A stretch of DNA of 36,103 nt from Gammaproteobacteria bacterium (GTDB lineage Bacteria; Pseudomonadota; Gammaproteobacteria; DRLM01). The notes under the pieces were generated by a model that saw nothing but the letters and a program-made list of their open reading frames with translations, was not told the origin of the DNA and did no database searches. Of this stretch, positions 8,365 to 16,617 are shown piece by piece (position 1 is the stretch's first letter; every line of letters starts with the position of its first letter). The stretch lies in the NCBI GenBank assembly GCA_011375345.1, contig DRLM01000038.1:1-36103 (forward strand). Reading direction: 5' to 3'. The translations under genes and the position numbers were made by a program.

Positions 8365-9641
8365 GCTTGCGGCAAATCGAGCTTATGCTGCGGGAGCAAA
8401 CCGGCCTGGACAGTGAGTCGGTGGGCAGCGCCACCATCAGCCGCGTGGTCCAGCAGCGCATGCAGAGTCTCTCACTCGGTGCCCTGCGGGAATATATCGA
8501 GCTGCTCAGAACCGATTCCGAAGAGCGGCAGCGCCTGATCGAAGACGTGATGGTGCCCGAGACCTGGTTTTTTCGTGATGGCGAGCCCTTTCGCCTGCTG
8601 GCCGAGTACCTGGCGGGACCGCAGTGGTGCAAGCCTGCGGGCCTGTTGCGCGTTCTCAGCGTGCCCTGCGCCACGGGGGAAGAGCCCTATTCCATCGCCA
8701 TGGTGCTCAAGGATCAGGGCTATGGCCCCGGGCAGGCGCGGGTGACGGGGGTGGACATCAGCCGGCGGGTGCTGGCGCGGGCGGAACAGGCGGTTTATGG
8801 CCCCAACTCCTTTCGTGGTGATGAGGGGCACTATCTGGCGCGTTATTTCCAGGCGGAGCCTCACGGACAGGTGGTCTGTCAGGCGGTGCGGGAGATGGTG
8901 GAGTTTCGCCACGGCAATCTTCTGCACGATGTGATCCTCGGGGGGGTTCCCCAATATCACATTGTGTTTTGCCGCAATGTGCTCATCTACTTTGACCGCG
9001 AGTTGCAGGATCAGGTGCTGGCCCGGCTGCACCGCTTGCTGGTGCCGGGAGGCTTGTTGTTTGTGGGGCACGCCGAGGGGGGGCGGGTGCCCCGGGATCG
9101 CTTTCAAGTTGTGGACCGCTCCGGTGCCTTTGCCTACTGCAAGCGCGACGCCCCTCTGGCGGCAGCCATGGGGCCGAAGGAAAGGCGGCGCAAGAAGCCG
9201 GGGCCGGGACCGGGCAAGGGGTCCGCCGCGAAGCATTGTGGCAAAGAAGCGGTGCAACGTCTGCGCCGCCAGGCGCGGGCAGAGCTGAAGCATATCCCCC
9301 TGGCCGGGCGTGAGGAGCGTCCGGACCTGGACGAGGCGGAACGCTTGGCGGACCAGGGGCGCCTGGCCGAGGCGGCGCGTTGTTGCGAAGCCCATTTGAG
9401 CCACAACGCCGCCTGCGCGGACGGCTACTACCTGCTGGGATTGATCCGCCAGGCCCAGGGTCAGGAAGACACGGCCTATCGCCTGTTCCGCCAGGCCGTC
9501 TATCTTGCCCCCCTGCACAGCCAGGCCTTGATGCACCTGGCTGTGCAGGCGGAAGCGCGGGGAGAGCGGGATGCCGCCATATTGTTTCGCATGCGGGCGG
9601 AGCGGGCACTGGGCAACACGGGTGACAGCGCGCGTTCATAG
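8361..9641 (+). CDS. wspC: CheR-type receptor methyltransferase with C-terminal TPR (WspC-like)
   Basis: The 426-residue protein has a CheR domain: an N-terminal helical part (1-75), the SAM-binding loop CATGEEPYSIAMVL (103-116) and HIVFCRNVLIYF (200-211). A basic Pro/Lys-rich linker follows (about 272-292), then TPR-like helices (about 320-415, including GYYLLGLIRQAQGQEDTAYRLF). This CheR-TPR architecture is typical of WspC-type enzymes, which methylate glutamates of the cognate receptor using S-adenosylmethionine and so tune kinase activity. It starts with GTG in a 4-nt GTGA overlap with the preceding CheW gene. A second CheR without TPR, for the flagellar system, is at 34567. Confidence 0.9.
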   Translation: MSLRQIELMLREQTGLDSESVGSATISRVVQQRMQSLSLGALREYIELLRTDSEERQRLIEDVMVPETWFFRDGEPFRLLAEYLAGPQWCKPAGLLRVLSVPCATGEEPYSIAMVLKDQGYGPGQARVTGVDISRRVLARAEQAVYGPNSFRGDEGHYLARYFQAEPHGQVVCQAVREMVEFRHGNLLHDVILGGVPQYHIVFCRNVLIYFDRELQDQVLARLHRLLVPGGLLFVGHAEGGRVPRDRFQVVDRSGAFAYCKRDAPLAAAMGPKERRRKKPGPGPGKGSAAKHCGKEAVQRLRRQARAELKHIPLAGREERPDLDEAERLADQGRLAEAARCCEAHLSHNAACADGYYLLGLIRQAQGQEDTAYRLFRQAVYLAPLHSQALMHLAVQAEARGERDAAILFRMRAERALGNTGDSARS

Positions 9642-9664
9642 CGCAAAGCGGCCGGGAGCGGGTC

Positions 9665-10372
9665 ATGCAGGGACACCGAAAGCCTGAACCAAACGCCGTC
9701 TCCGGGGTGGGCGTGGACGACTGCTGGAACCGCATCGGTGTCTGGGGCCAGGGCGGGGAGCGCTGCCCCGAGTTGGAACGAGTCGTTCACTGCATCAACT
9801 GCAAAGTTTACGCGGCCAGCGGCCGCCGCTTGCTGGATCGCGCCGCCGATCCCGCCTACCTGGCCGCCTGGGGCAGACAGCTGCGCGAAGTCAAGCGCAG
9901 CACCAATACCCGCACCGCTTCCATACTGATCTTCCGCATTGCCGACGAATGGCTGGGTTTTCCCGCCAGCCTGTTCCAGGAAGTGCTGGACGTGCGCCCG
10001 GTACACAGTCTGCCCCACAACAACAGTCCCGCGCTCAAGGGCTTGGTCAATGTGCGGGGGGAATTGCTGCTGTGTGTCTCCCTGGGGCGGCTGCTGGGCA
10101 TCGACCGGGCGGAAGCCGGCGCTGCCCGTGATGCCACCAAGCGCCTGGCGCGCATGGTAGTCATCGCGGAGGGGACCACCCGGTATGTGTTTCCGGTCAA
10201 CGAGGTCAAGGGCATCCACCGCTATGCGGAAGCGGAACTGCGCGGCGCCCCGGCCACGGTCAGTCACAGCAGCTCGAACTATCTGCGCGGCATGTTGCGC
10301 TGGGACGGCCGGCAGGTGAGTTGTCTGGACCCGGCTTTGTTGTTTGCCGCGCTGCACAGGGTGGTGGAATGA
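9665..10372 (+). CDS. wspD: CheW-like coupling protein with Cys-rich N-terminus (WspD-like)
   Basis: The 235-residue product has a C-terminal CheW domain (about 85-230, with LIFRIADEWLGFPASLFQEV and GLVNVRGELLLCVSLGRLLG). About 70 N-terminal residues precede it and contain four cysteines: C20, C34, C43 and C46, in the contexts DDCWNRIGVWG and CPELERVVHCINCKVY. From memory, proteins in the WspD position often carry a similar HCxNC segment, but its role is not known to me. The spacing of the last cysteines would suit metal binding or a redox-sensitive site. The stop overlaps the CheA start by 4 nt (ATGA). Confidence 0.87.
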   Translation: MQGHRKPEPNAVSGVGVDDCWNRIGVWGQGGERCPELERVVHCINCKVYAASGRRLLDRAADPAYLAAWGRQLREVKRSTNTRTASILIFRIADEWLGFPASLFQEVLDVRPVHSLPHNNSPALKGLVNVRGELLLCVSLGRLLGIDRAEAGAARDATKRLARMVVIAEGTTRYVFPVNEVKGIHRYAEAELRGAPATVSHSSSNYLRGMLRWDGRQVSCLDPALLFAALHRVVE

Positions 10373-13212
10373 GCGAGCGTGACAGTCCCCTGGCGGACCA
10401 TTCCATGCTGGAGCTGTTCCGCATGGAAGTGGACCAGCATACCGCCGTGCTGACCGACGGTCTGTTGCGGCTGGAGGAAGGGCCCGCCGGCGCGGAGCAG
10501 ATCGAGCCGCTCATGCGCGCCGCCCATTCCGTCAAGGGCGCGGCCCGGCTGGTGGGTATCCGTGATGCCGTGGAACTGGCCCATCTCATGGAAGATGTGC
10601 TGGTGGCGGCCCAAAAGGGCGAGCGCGTTCTGGAACCCGGCGTCATTGATGTCATGCTGCGGGGTGTGGACATGCTGATTCTGGTGGCGGAACTCAGCGA
10701 ACACCCCGGTGGGCAGCTCAGCGCCGCCCAGCAAACGGAATACCAAAGCCTGCTCGAAGATTTGCGGGCCATCATGGCGGGCCGGCTGCCGGAGGGGCGG
10801 CGCGGGGAAGCGGATGAACGCCCGGCCAGCCCCGACGCGGCGGCTCAGCCGGCGCCCGCCGGGGAGGCGGAGAAGGCGGGGCCGGTGGTGGCGCCGCCCG
10901 CCCGTCTGGCCTCCTTCGGCGATGCTGCGGCTGCGGCGGCCATGCTGGCCGTGTTTCGCGACGAGGTGGCACGCTCGCGCAGCGTGCTCATGCAGGGACT
11001 GGCAACTTGGCAAAGCCCCCCCAGCCGCGAATTTGTGGCGCCGCTGCTCCATGCCGCGCGCGCCGTCAAAGGCGCCGCCCGCCTGCTCGGACTGGGTGAC
11101 GCGCAAGCCCTTGCCCAGCAGTTGGAAGCTTTGTTCAGCGCCGCCAAGCAGGGCGCGGAGCTTGCCGCGCGGACGCTGGAGCAGATGGTGGCTGCGGTGG
11201 ATTTTATTGACCGCATCGCCCAGGCCGGTGGCGGTGCCCATCTGAGCCGGGAAGAGCAGGAACGCTACATCGCCCTTTGTCAGGCGCTCAGCGACGGGGG
11301 AGGGCGGGGCGCGGTGTCCGCTGCGGACAAGCCGGTCGGGCCTGAATCACCGTCTGCGGCGGCGCCGGCGCCCGCCGCCGGAGGGGGCGCGGAGGACAGT
11401 CCGCCAGCGGACCGGGAAGGGGCGCCGGTCCCCGCCGCCCACCGGCCCAAGGCGGAGCAGGAGGCAGCCGGGCGGGTACTGCGCATCAGTGCCGGGCAGC
11501 TCAACCGCCTCATGGGCTTGGCGGGTGAGTCCATGGTGGAGGCGCGTTGGCTCAGGCCTTATGCTGAAAGCCTGATCCGCCTGAAACGCCGTCAGTTGGA
11601 GCTGGTTACCCTGCTCGATGCCCTGCGCGAATCCCTGGACGGCGAGTTGGACCGCGACCGCTTGCATCGGCTCCTGCGGGAGGTGCAGGGCCGGGCCGCC
11701 GACTGCCGCCACATTCTCGCCGACCGTCTGGCCGAGCTGGAATCCTACGACCGCCGGGCGGTGAACCTGTCCAGCCGTTTGCACCGCGAAGTGGTAGCCA
11801 GCCGCATGCGTCCCTTCGGCGACGGGGTGCAGGGTTTTCCCCGCATGGTGCGGGACGTGGCCCGTTCCCTGAACAAACAGGTGCAGCTGCAAATCGACGG
11901 TCAGAGCACCCTGGTGGACCGCGACATCCTGGACAAGATCGAAGCGCCCCTCAATCACCTGCTGCGCAACGCCGTGGACCACGGCATGGAACCGCCGCAG
12001 GAGCGCGAGGCGGCGGGGAAGCCGGCGCGGGGCACCATCCGGCTGTCGGCCTATCACCAGGCGGGCATGTTCTCCGTGGTGGTGGAAGACGATGGCCGCG
12101 GCGTGGATTTGGACAAGCTCAGGCGCAAAGTCATCGAGCGGGGGCTGGTTAGCGAAGACATGGGCGCCCGGCTTACCACCGCTGAGTTGATGGAGTTTCT
12201 GTTTCTGCCCAATTTCAGCACCCGCGACCAGGTGACCGAAATCTCCGGCCGCGGCGTGGGCCTGGACGTGGTACACGATGTGGTGCAGGAAATGCGCGGC
12301 ATGGTGCGGGCCACCTCAGAGCCGGGCAAGGGCACACGCTTTCAGTTGCAACTGCCGCTCACCCTGTCGGTGATACCGGCCTTGCTGGTGGAGATCGGTG
12401 GCGAGCCCTATGCCTTTCCCCTGGCCCGTATCGAACGCATATTGCAGGTGCCCGCCGGGGCGGTGCGGGAGATGGAGGGCTATCAATACATCAGCGTGGC
12501 CGACCACCACATCGGCCTGGTGGCCGCCAGCCAGGTGCTGGGTGTCGCCGACGGGGCCGGCCGGCGGGAGGAGTTGTCGGTGGTGGTGCTGGGCGAACGC
12601 AAAAGCTCCTATGGCGTTGTGGTGGACCGCTTCCTGGGCGAGCGGGATCTGGTGGTGCACGTGCTGCCGCCGCAACTGGGCAAAATCAAGGACATCAGCT
12701 CGGCCGCCCTGATGGAAGACGGTGCGCCGCTGCTCATTGTCGATGTTGACGACCTGCTGCGATCCATCGAGAAAATGGTGGGCGTGACGCGGCTGGAACG
12801 GGTGGCGGGCGGCCCGGACAGCGGGCGCCACACCTCGCGCAAGCGCATTCTGATCGTGGACGATTCCATCACTGTGCGCGAAGTGGAGCGCAAGCTGCTG
12901 GAGGGCTGCGGCTACCAGGTCAACGTGGCGGTGGACGGCATCGACGGTTGGAACGCCTTGCACGAAGGCAAGTTCGACCTGGTGATCACCGACATCGACA
13001 TGCCGCGCATGGACGGGATCGAACTGGTGCGCACGATCCGCAAAGATGCCCAGTTTGCCCGTCTGCCGGTGATGATCGTGTCCTACAAAGACCGGGAGGA
13101 AGACCGCCTGCGGGGGCTGGAAGCCGGTGCGGATTACTACCTCACCAAGGGCAGTTTCCATGACGAGACCTTGAAAGAGGCGGTGGTGGAATTGATCGGG
13201 ATGGCGGCATGA
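10369..13212 (+). CDS. wspE: CheA-type hybrid histidine kinase with two HPt domains and C-terminal receiver (WspE-like)
   Basis: The 947-residue cytoplasmic kinase has HPt1 (about 10-125, phospho-acceptor H53 in AAHSVKGAARL) and a Pro/Ala linker. A second HPt-like domain follows (about 190-305), where the equivalent position is R231 (AARAVKGAARL). After another linker come the dimerisation helices and the HATPase core (N534 and H538 in LLRNAVDHG, DDGRGVD at 574-580, GRGVGLDVV). A CheW-like domain spans about 665-800 and a receiver about 825-945, with D875 and K927. It should phosphorylate both the CheB and the REC-GGDEF protein encoded downstream. The ATG at 10369 overlaps the CheW stop by 4 nt; an upstream in-frame GTG at 10321 would lie inside that gene and is not needed. 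The loss of histidine in HPt2 is the notable oddity. Confidence 0.93.
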   Translation: MSERDSPLADHSMLELFRMEVDQHTAVLTDGLLRLEEGPAGAEQIEPLMRAAHSVKGAARLVGIRDAVELAHLMEDVLVAAQKGERVLEPGVIDVMLRGVDMLILVAELSEHPGGQLSAAQQTEYQSLLEDLRAIMAGRLPEGRRGEADERPASPDAAAQPAPAGEAEKAGPVVAPPARLASFGDAAAAAAMLAVFRDEVARSRSVLMQGLATWQSPPSREFVAPLLHAARAVKGAARLLGLGDAQALAQQLEALFSAAKQGAELAARTLEQMVAAVDFIDRIAQAGGGAHLSREEQERYIALCQALSDGGGRGAVSAADKPVGPESPSAAAPAPAAGGGAEDSPPADREGAPVPAAHRPKAEQEAAGRVLRISAGQLNRLMGLAGESMVEARWLRPYAESLIRLKRRQLELVTLLDALRESLDGELDRDRLHRLLREVQGRAADCRHILADRLAELESYDRRAVNLSSRLHREVVASRMRPFGDGVQGFPRMVRDVARSLNKQVQLQIDGQSTLVDRDILDKIEAPLNHLLRNAVDHGMEPPQEREAAGKPARGTIRLSAYHQAGMFSVVVEDDGRGVDLDKLRRKVIERGLVSEDMGARLTTAELMEFLFLPNFSTRDQVTEISGRGVGLDVVHDVVQEMRGMVRATSEPGKGTRFQLQLPLTLSVIPALLVEIGGEPYAFPLARIERILQVPAGAVREMEGYQYISVADHHIGLVAASQVLGVADGAGRREELSVVVLGERKSSYGVVVDRFLGERDLVVHVLPPQLGKIKDISSAALMEDGAPLLIVDVDDLLRSIEKMVGVTRLERVAGGPDSGRHTSRKRILIVDDSITVREVERKLLEGCGYQVNVAVDGIDGWNALHEGKFDLVITDIDMPRMDGIELVRTIRKDAQFARLPVMIVSYKDREEDRLRGLEAGADYYLTKGSFHDETLKEAVVELIGMAA

Positions 13213-14255
13213 GAATCGCGGTGGTCAATGACATGAGTCTGGCGGTGGAGAGCCTGCGCCGGGTGCTGACCAATGCGCCGGCGCACGAACTGGCCTGGGT
13301 GGCGCGTGACGGCGAGGAAGCGGTGCAGCGGGCGGCGGAAGACCGGCCTGATCTGATCCTGATGGACTTGATCATGCCGCGCTTGAACGGCGCTGAGGCT
13401 ACCCGCCGGATTATGGCCGTCAGTCCCTGCCCCATCCTGGTGGTTACCGCTTCGGTGGGGGGGAATGCCTCCTTGGTCTTCGAGGCCATGGGCGCCGGAG
13501 CCCTGGATGCCGTGCGCACGCCGGTGCTGGCGCAGCAGGGTGGTGCCGGCGCGGCGACGCTGCTGGACAAAATCGCCACCATTGAAAAACTGGTGCGTCC
13601 CGTGCCCGCGCGCCGCAGCCGCTTTTCCGCCCCCGTGGCCGAGGCTGCTGCTGTCGCGCGCAAACCCTTGCTGGCCCTGGGCGCGTCCACTGGCGGGCCC
13701 AAGGCGCTGGCCGCTGTGCTCAGTGCTTTGCCACCGGACTATGCCGCCGGCATTGTCGTCGTCCAGCATGTGGATCAGCAGTTTTCCGCGGAACTGGCCG
13801 CCTGGCTGGATGCCCAGACGCCCAATCTGGTCGTGCGCCTGGCACGGCCCGGGGACAGACCCGAGGCTGGTCTGGCGCTGGTGGCCGGCACCAACGATCA
13901 TCTGATTCTGGATGCGTCTCTGCGTCTGGACTACACGCCCGAACCGCGCGAGCAGGTGTACCGGCCTTCGGTGGACGTCTTTTTTGAAAGCGTCGCCGCC
14001 CGCTGGCGGGGCGACGTGGCCGCCGCCCTGCTCACCGGTATGGGGCGCGATGGTGCCATGGGATTGCTGCGCCTGAAACAGGGTGGCGCCCACACCATCG
14101 CCGAGCACGAATCCACCTGCGCCGTCTACGGCATGCCCAAGGCGGCGGCGCAACTGAACGCGGCGCGGCAGATCCTGCCCTTGGGTGATATTGCCCCGGC
14201 GCTGGCCCAAGTTTTCCGTCCCTGCGCCGATACAGGGTCCAGAGGCGCAGCATAA
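13209..14255 (+). CDS. wspF: CheB-type receptor methylesterase response regulator (WspF-like)
   Basis: The 348-residue protein has a receiver domain (1-115, phospho-acceptor D53 in LILMDLIMP; the usual Lys position reads AVRTP) joined by an Ala/Arg linker to a CheB esterase domain (about 150-340). The catalytic triad is visible as S160 (GASTGGP), H187 (VVVQHVD) and D281 (TGMGRDGA). It should remove receptor methyl groups when phosphorylated, giving negative feedback. In Pseudomonas, loss of WspF locks the pathway on and raises c-di-GMP. Its ATGA start overlaps the kinase stop by 4 nt, and its TAA shares a base with the next ATG (TAATG). Confidence 0.93.
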   Translation: MRIAVVNDMSLAVESLRRVLTNAPAHELAWVARDGEEAVQRAAEDRPDLILMDLIMPRLNGAEATRRIMAVSPCPILVVTASVGGNASLVFEAMGAGALDAVRTPVLAQQGGAGAATLLDKIATIEKLVRPVPARRSRFSAPVAEAAAVARKPLLALGASTGGPKALAAVLSALPPDYAAGIVVVQHVDQQFSAELAAWLDAQTPNLVVRLARPGDRPEAGLALVAGTNDHLILDASLRLDYTPEPREQVYRPSVDVFFESVAARWRGDVAAALLTGMGRDGAMGLLRLKQGGAHTIAEHESTCAVYGMPKAAAQLNAARQILPLGDIAPALAQVFRPCADTGSRGAA

Positions 14256-15316
14256 TGAGTGACTCCCAAAACCCGGCGAACGAAGAGCCCGGCGGCGGTG
14301 TATCGTGCACCGCGCGCGTGCTGCTGGTGGACGACCAGGCCATCGTGGCGGAAGCCATACGCCGCATGCTGGCCGAGGAGAGCCAGGTGGTGTACCGCTA
14401 TTGCGCTGACCCGGCCCAGGCCATCGCCGAGGCGGTGGAATTTCAGCCCACCGTGATTTTGCAGGATCTGGTCATGCCCGACATCGACGGTATGATGCTG
14501 CTGCGCTTTTTTCGGGCCAACCCGGTCACCAAAAACATCCCCGTCATTGTCATGTCCACCAGGGAAGACCCGAAGATCAAGAGCGAGGCCTTCGAACTGG
14601 ACGCCAGTGACTATCTGGTGAAAATCCCGGACAAAATTGAGTTGATCGCCCGCATCCGGGCCCATTCGCGCAGCTACCTGGCGCAACAGGAGCGGGACGA
14701 GGCCTACCGCGCGTTACGCGAACTGCAGATTGAGCTGGAAAAAAAGAACAAGGAGCTGCAACGTTTGTCGAGCCTGGACGGCCTGACCGGCATCGCCAAC
14801 CGCCGCCGTTTCGACGAATACCTGGAGCAGGAGTGGCTGCGCGCCGCGCGGGGCGGCAAGCGGGTGTCGCTGATTTTGATCGATATCGACCACTTCAAGG
14901 CCTACAACGACAATTACGGCCACCAGGGTGGTGACTGCGTGCTCAGACGCGTGGCCCAGGCCTTGGAAAGCGATATCCGCCGCCCCGGCGATCTGGTCGC
15001 CCGCTACGGCGGGGAGGAGTTTGCCGTGATCCTGCCGGACACGGACCTGGAGGGGGCGGCCCAGGTCGCCGAAGGCCTGCGGGAAACGGTGGCGGCACTG
15101 GACATTGCCCACGCCCATTCCTCCACCGCCTCCCATGTCACCATCAGTCTGGGCGTGGCCAGCATCACCCCCCGCGAAGGGGGTCTGCCCGCCACCTTGA
15201 TCGAGGCGGCGGACAGCGGCCTGTACGAGGCCAAGCGCAAGGGCCGCAACGGCTACTGTTGTGCCCCGGCGGCGGGCAAGCCGGGCGTGGACGATGCGGC
15301 GGTGGCGGCGGGTTAA
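14255..15316 (+). CDS. wspR: Response regulator diguanylate cyclase (WspR-like)
   Basis: The 353-residue protein has a receiver (about 20-140, phospho-acceptor D71 in LQDLVMPDIDG, K123), a helical stalk (about 140-170, LQIELEKKNKELQRL) and a GGDEF domain (170-335). The active-site motif is GGEEF at 252-256, and an inhibitory RxxD site (RPGD, 243-246) sits five residues before it. Length, stalk and motif spacing match Pseudomonas WspR, which makes c-di-GMP from two GTP when phosphorylated by WspE. It is the output of the cluster. It is coupled to the CheB gene (TAATG), and its stop overlaps the convergent transporter gene's stop (TTAA at 15313-15316). Confidence 0.95.
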   Translation: MSDSQNPANEEPGGGVSCTARVLLVDDQAIVAEAIRRMLAEESQVVYRYCADPAQAIAEAVEFQPTVILQDLVMPDIDGMMLLRFFRANPVTKNIPVIVMSTREDPKIKSEAFELDASDYLVKIPDKIELIARIRAHSRSYLAQQERDEAYRALRELQIELEKKNKELQRLSSLDGLTGIANRRRFDEYLEQEWLRAARGGKRVSLILIDIDHFKAYNDNYGHQGGDCVLRRVAQALESDIRRPGDLVARYGGEEFAVILPDTDLEGAAQVAEGLRETVAALDIAHAHSSTASHVTISLGVASITPREGGLPATLIEAADSGLYEAKRKGRNGYCCAPAAGKPGVDDAAVAAG

Positions 15317-16611
15317 GACGGTCCCGTGGTTTTTTGCTGCTCTTCCTGCGGGCGGCGCTGGTTGGGGTAAATGCGGGCGGTTTTGACCGTGTTGGCGCTG
15401 GTGTGGGTGATCTCGATGGGGTAGCCGGCGATTAACAGGCTGGTGCCCGGTTCCGGTATCGTCTCCAGGTACTCGATGATCAGGCCGCTGAGGGTTTTGG
15501 GGCCGGTTTCGGGCAGCTCCCAGTGCATCAGCCGGTTCAGCTCCCGTACGTGGGCGGCGCCGTCCACCAGGTAGCTGCCGTCTTCCTGAGGATGCACCTC
15601 GCGCAAGGAAGAGGACAGGTCGGTGGTGAATTCACCGACGATTTCTTCCAGAATGTCTTCCAGTGTCACCAGCCCCAACATATCACCATACTCATCCACC
15701 ACCATGGCGATGCGGCGTTTTTCCCGCTGAAAGTTGAGCAATTGAGTGGTCAGGGGCGTGCCTTCGGGAACAAAATAAACCTCGTGGGCGGCGGTCGCCA
15801 GGGTGTCCCGGGTGAGCTTGTCCTGCGCCAGCAGGTGCATGGCCGTGCGCACATGGATGATGCCGGTGACGTTGTCGATGCTGTCCCTGTACAGTGGCAG
15901 CCGGGTATGCTGGCTGGTGGTGAGTTGGCGGATGATGTCGTCCAGATCCTCGTTCAGATCCAGGCCCTCGATCTCATTGCGGGGCACCATGATGTCATCC
16001 ACCTTCACCTTTTCCAGATCCAGGATACTCACCAGCATTTGTTGATGGCGGCGCGGAATCAGGGCGCCCGCCTCGTTCACCACCACCCGCAGTTCTTCCC
16101 GGCTGAGTTGGTGCATGGCGCTGCCTTGGGGCGCCACGCCCGCGAGCCGCAGCAATCCGTTGGTGATGCCGTTGGTCAGCCAGACGACGGGATAGAGCAA
16201 TTTGAGCAGCGGCGTGAGCACGCGGGCGGCGGGAAAGGCCAGCCGCTCGGGATGCAGCACCGCCAGGGTTTTGGGGGTGACTTCGGCGAAAATCAATATC
16301 ACCAGGGTCAGCAGGGCGGTGGCGATGGCGATGCCCGCGTCGCCGTACAGGCGCATGGCGATGACGGTGGCCAGGGCCGAGGCCAGGATGTTGACGAAAT
16401 TATTGCCCAGCAGGATGAGCCCGATCAGCCGGTCCGGCCGCGCGAGCAAAGCACTGGCCAGAATGGCGCCGCGGTGCCGGGATTCCACCAGGTGGCGGAG
16501 GCGGTAGCGGTTGAGGGACATCATGGCGGTTTCCGAGCCGGAGAAGCAGGCGGAGACCACGATCAGCACCATCAGCGCGGTGAAAAGCAGGCTGAGCGGA
16601 AGATCGTCCAT
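15313..16611 (-). CDS. CNNM/CBS/CorC-domain membrane transporter (HlyC/CorC family)
   Basis: The 432-residue inner-membrane protein has an N-terminal CNNM (DUF21) domain with hydrophobic segments at about 5-25, 60-85, 95-115 and 130-150 (GSETAMMSLNRYRLRHLV, LLGNNFVNI, AEVTPKT). Two CBS domains follow (IMVPRNEIEGLD; MVVDEYGDMLGLVTLEDILEEIVGE) and then a CorC_HlyC domain (YLVDGAAHVRELNRLM). The family is linked to magnesium or cobalt efflux and homeostasis, but the substrate is not evident here. The ATG at 16611 was preferred over an in-frame TTG at 16617 that touches the upstream stop codon. It directly follows ypjD, as in several gammaproteobacteria, so the two are probably one operon. There is no room for a terminator before the convergent WspR gene. 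Confidence 0.88.
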   Translation of the reverse strand: MDDLPLSLLFTALMVLIVVSACFSGSETAMMSLNRYRLRHLVESRHRGAILASALLARPDRLIGLILLGNNFVNILASALATVIAMRLYGDAGIAIATALLTLVILIFAEVTPKTLAVLHPERLAFPAARVLTPLLKLLYPVVWLTNGITNGLLRLAGVAPQGSAMHQLSREELRVVVNEAGALIPRRHQQMLVSILDLEKVKVDDIMVPRNEIEGLDLNEDLDDIIRQLTTSQHTRLPLYRDSIDNVTGIIHVRTAMHLLAQDKLTRDTLATAAHEVYFVPEGTPLTTQLLNFQREKRRIAMVVDEYGDMLGLVTLEDILEEIVGEFTTDLSSSLREVHPQEDGSYLVDGAAHVRELNRLMHWELPETGPKTLSGLIIEYLETIPEPGTSLLIAGYPIEITHTSANTVKTARIYPNQRRPQEEQQKTTGPS

Positions 16612-16617
16612 GGACAA

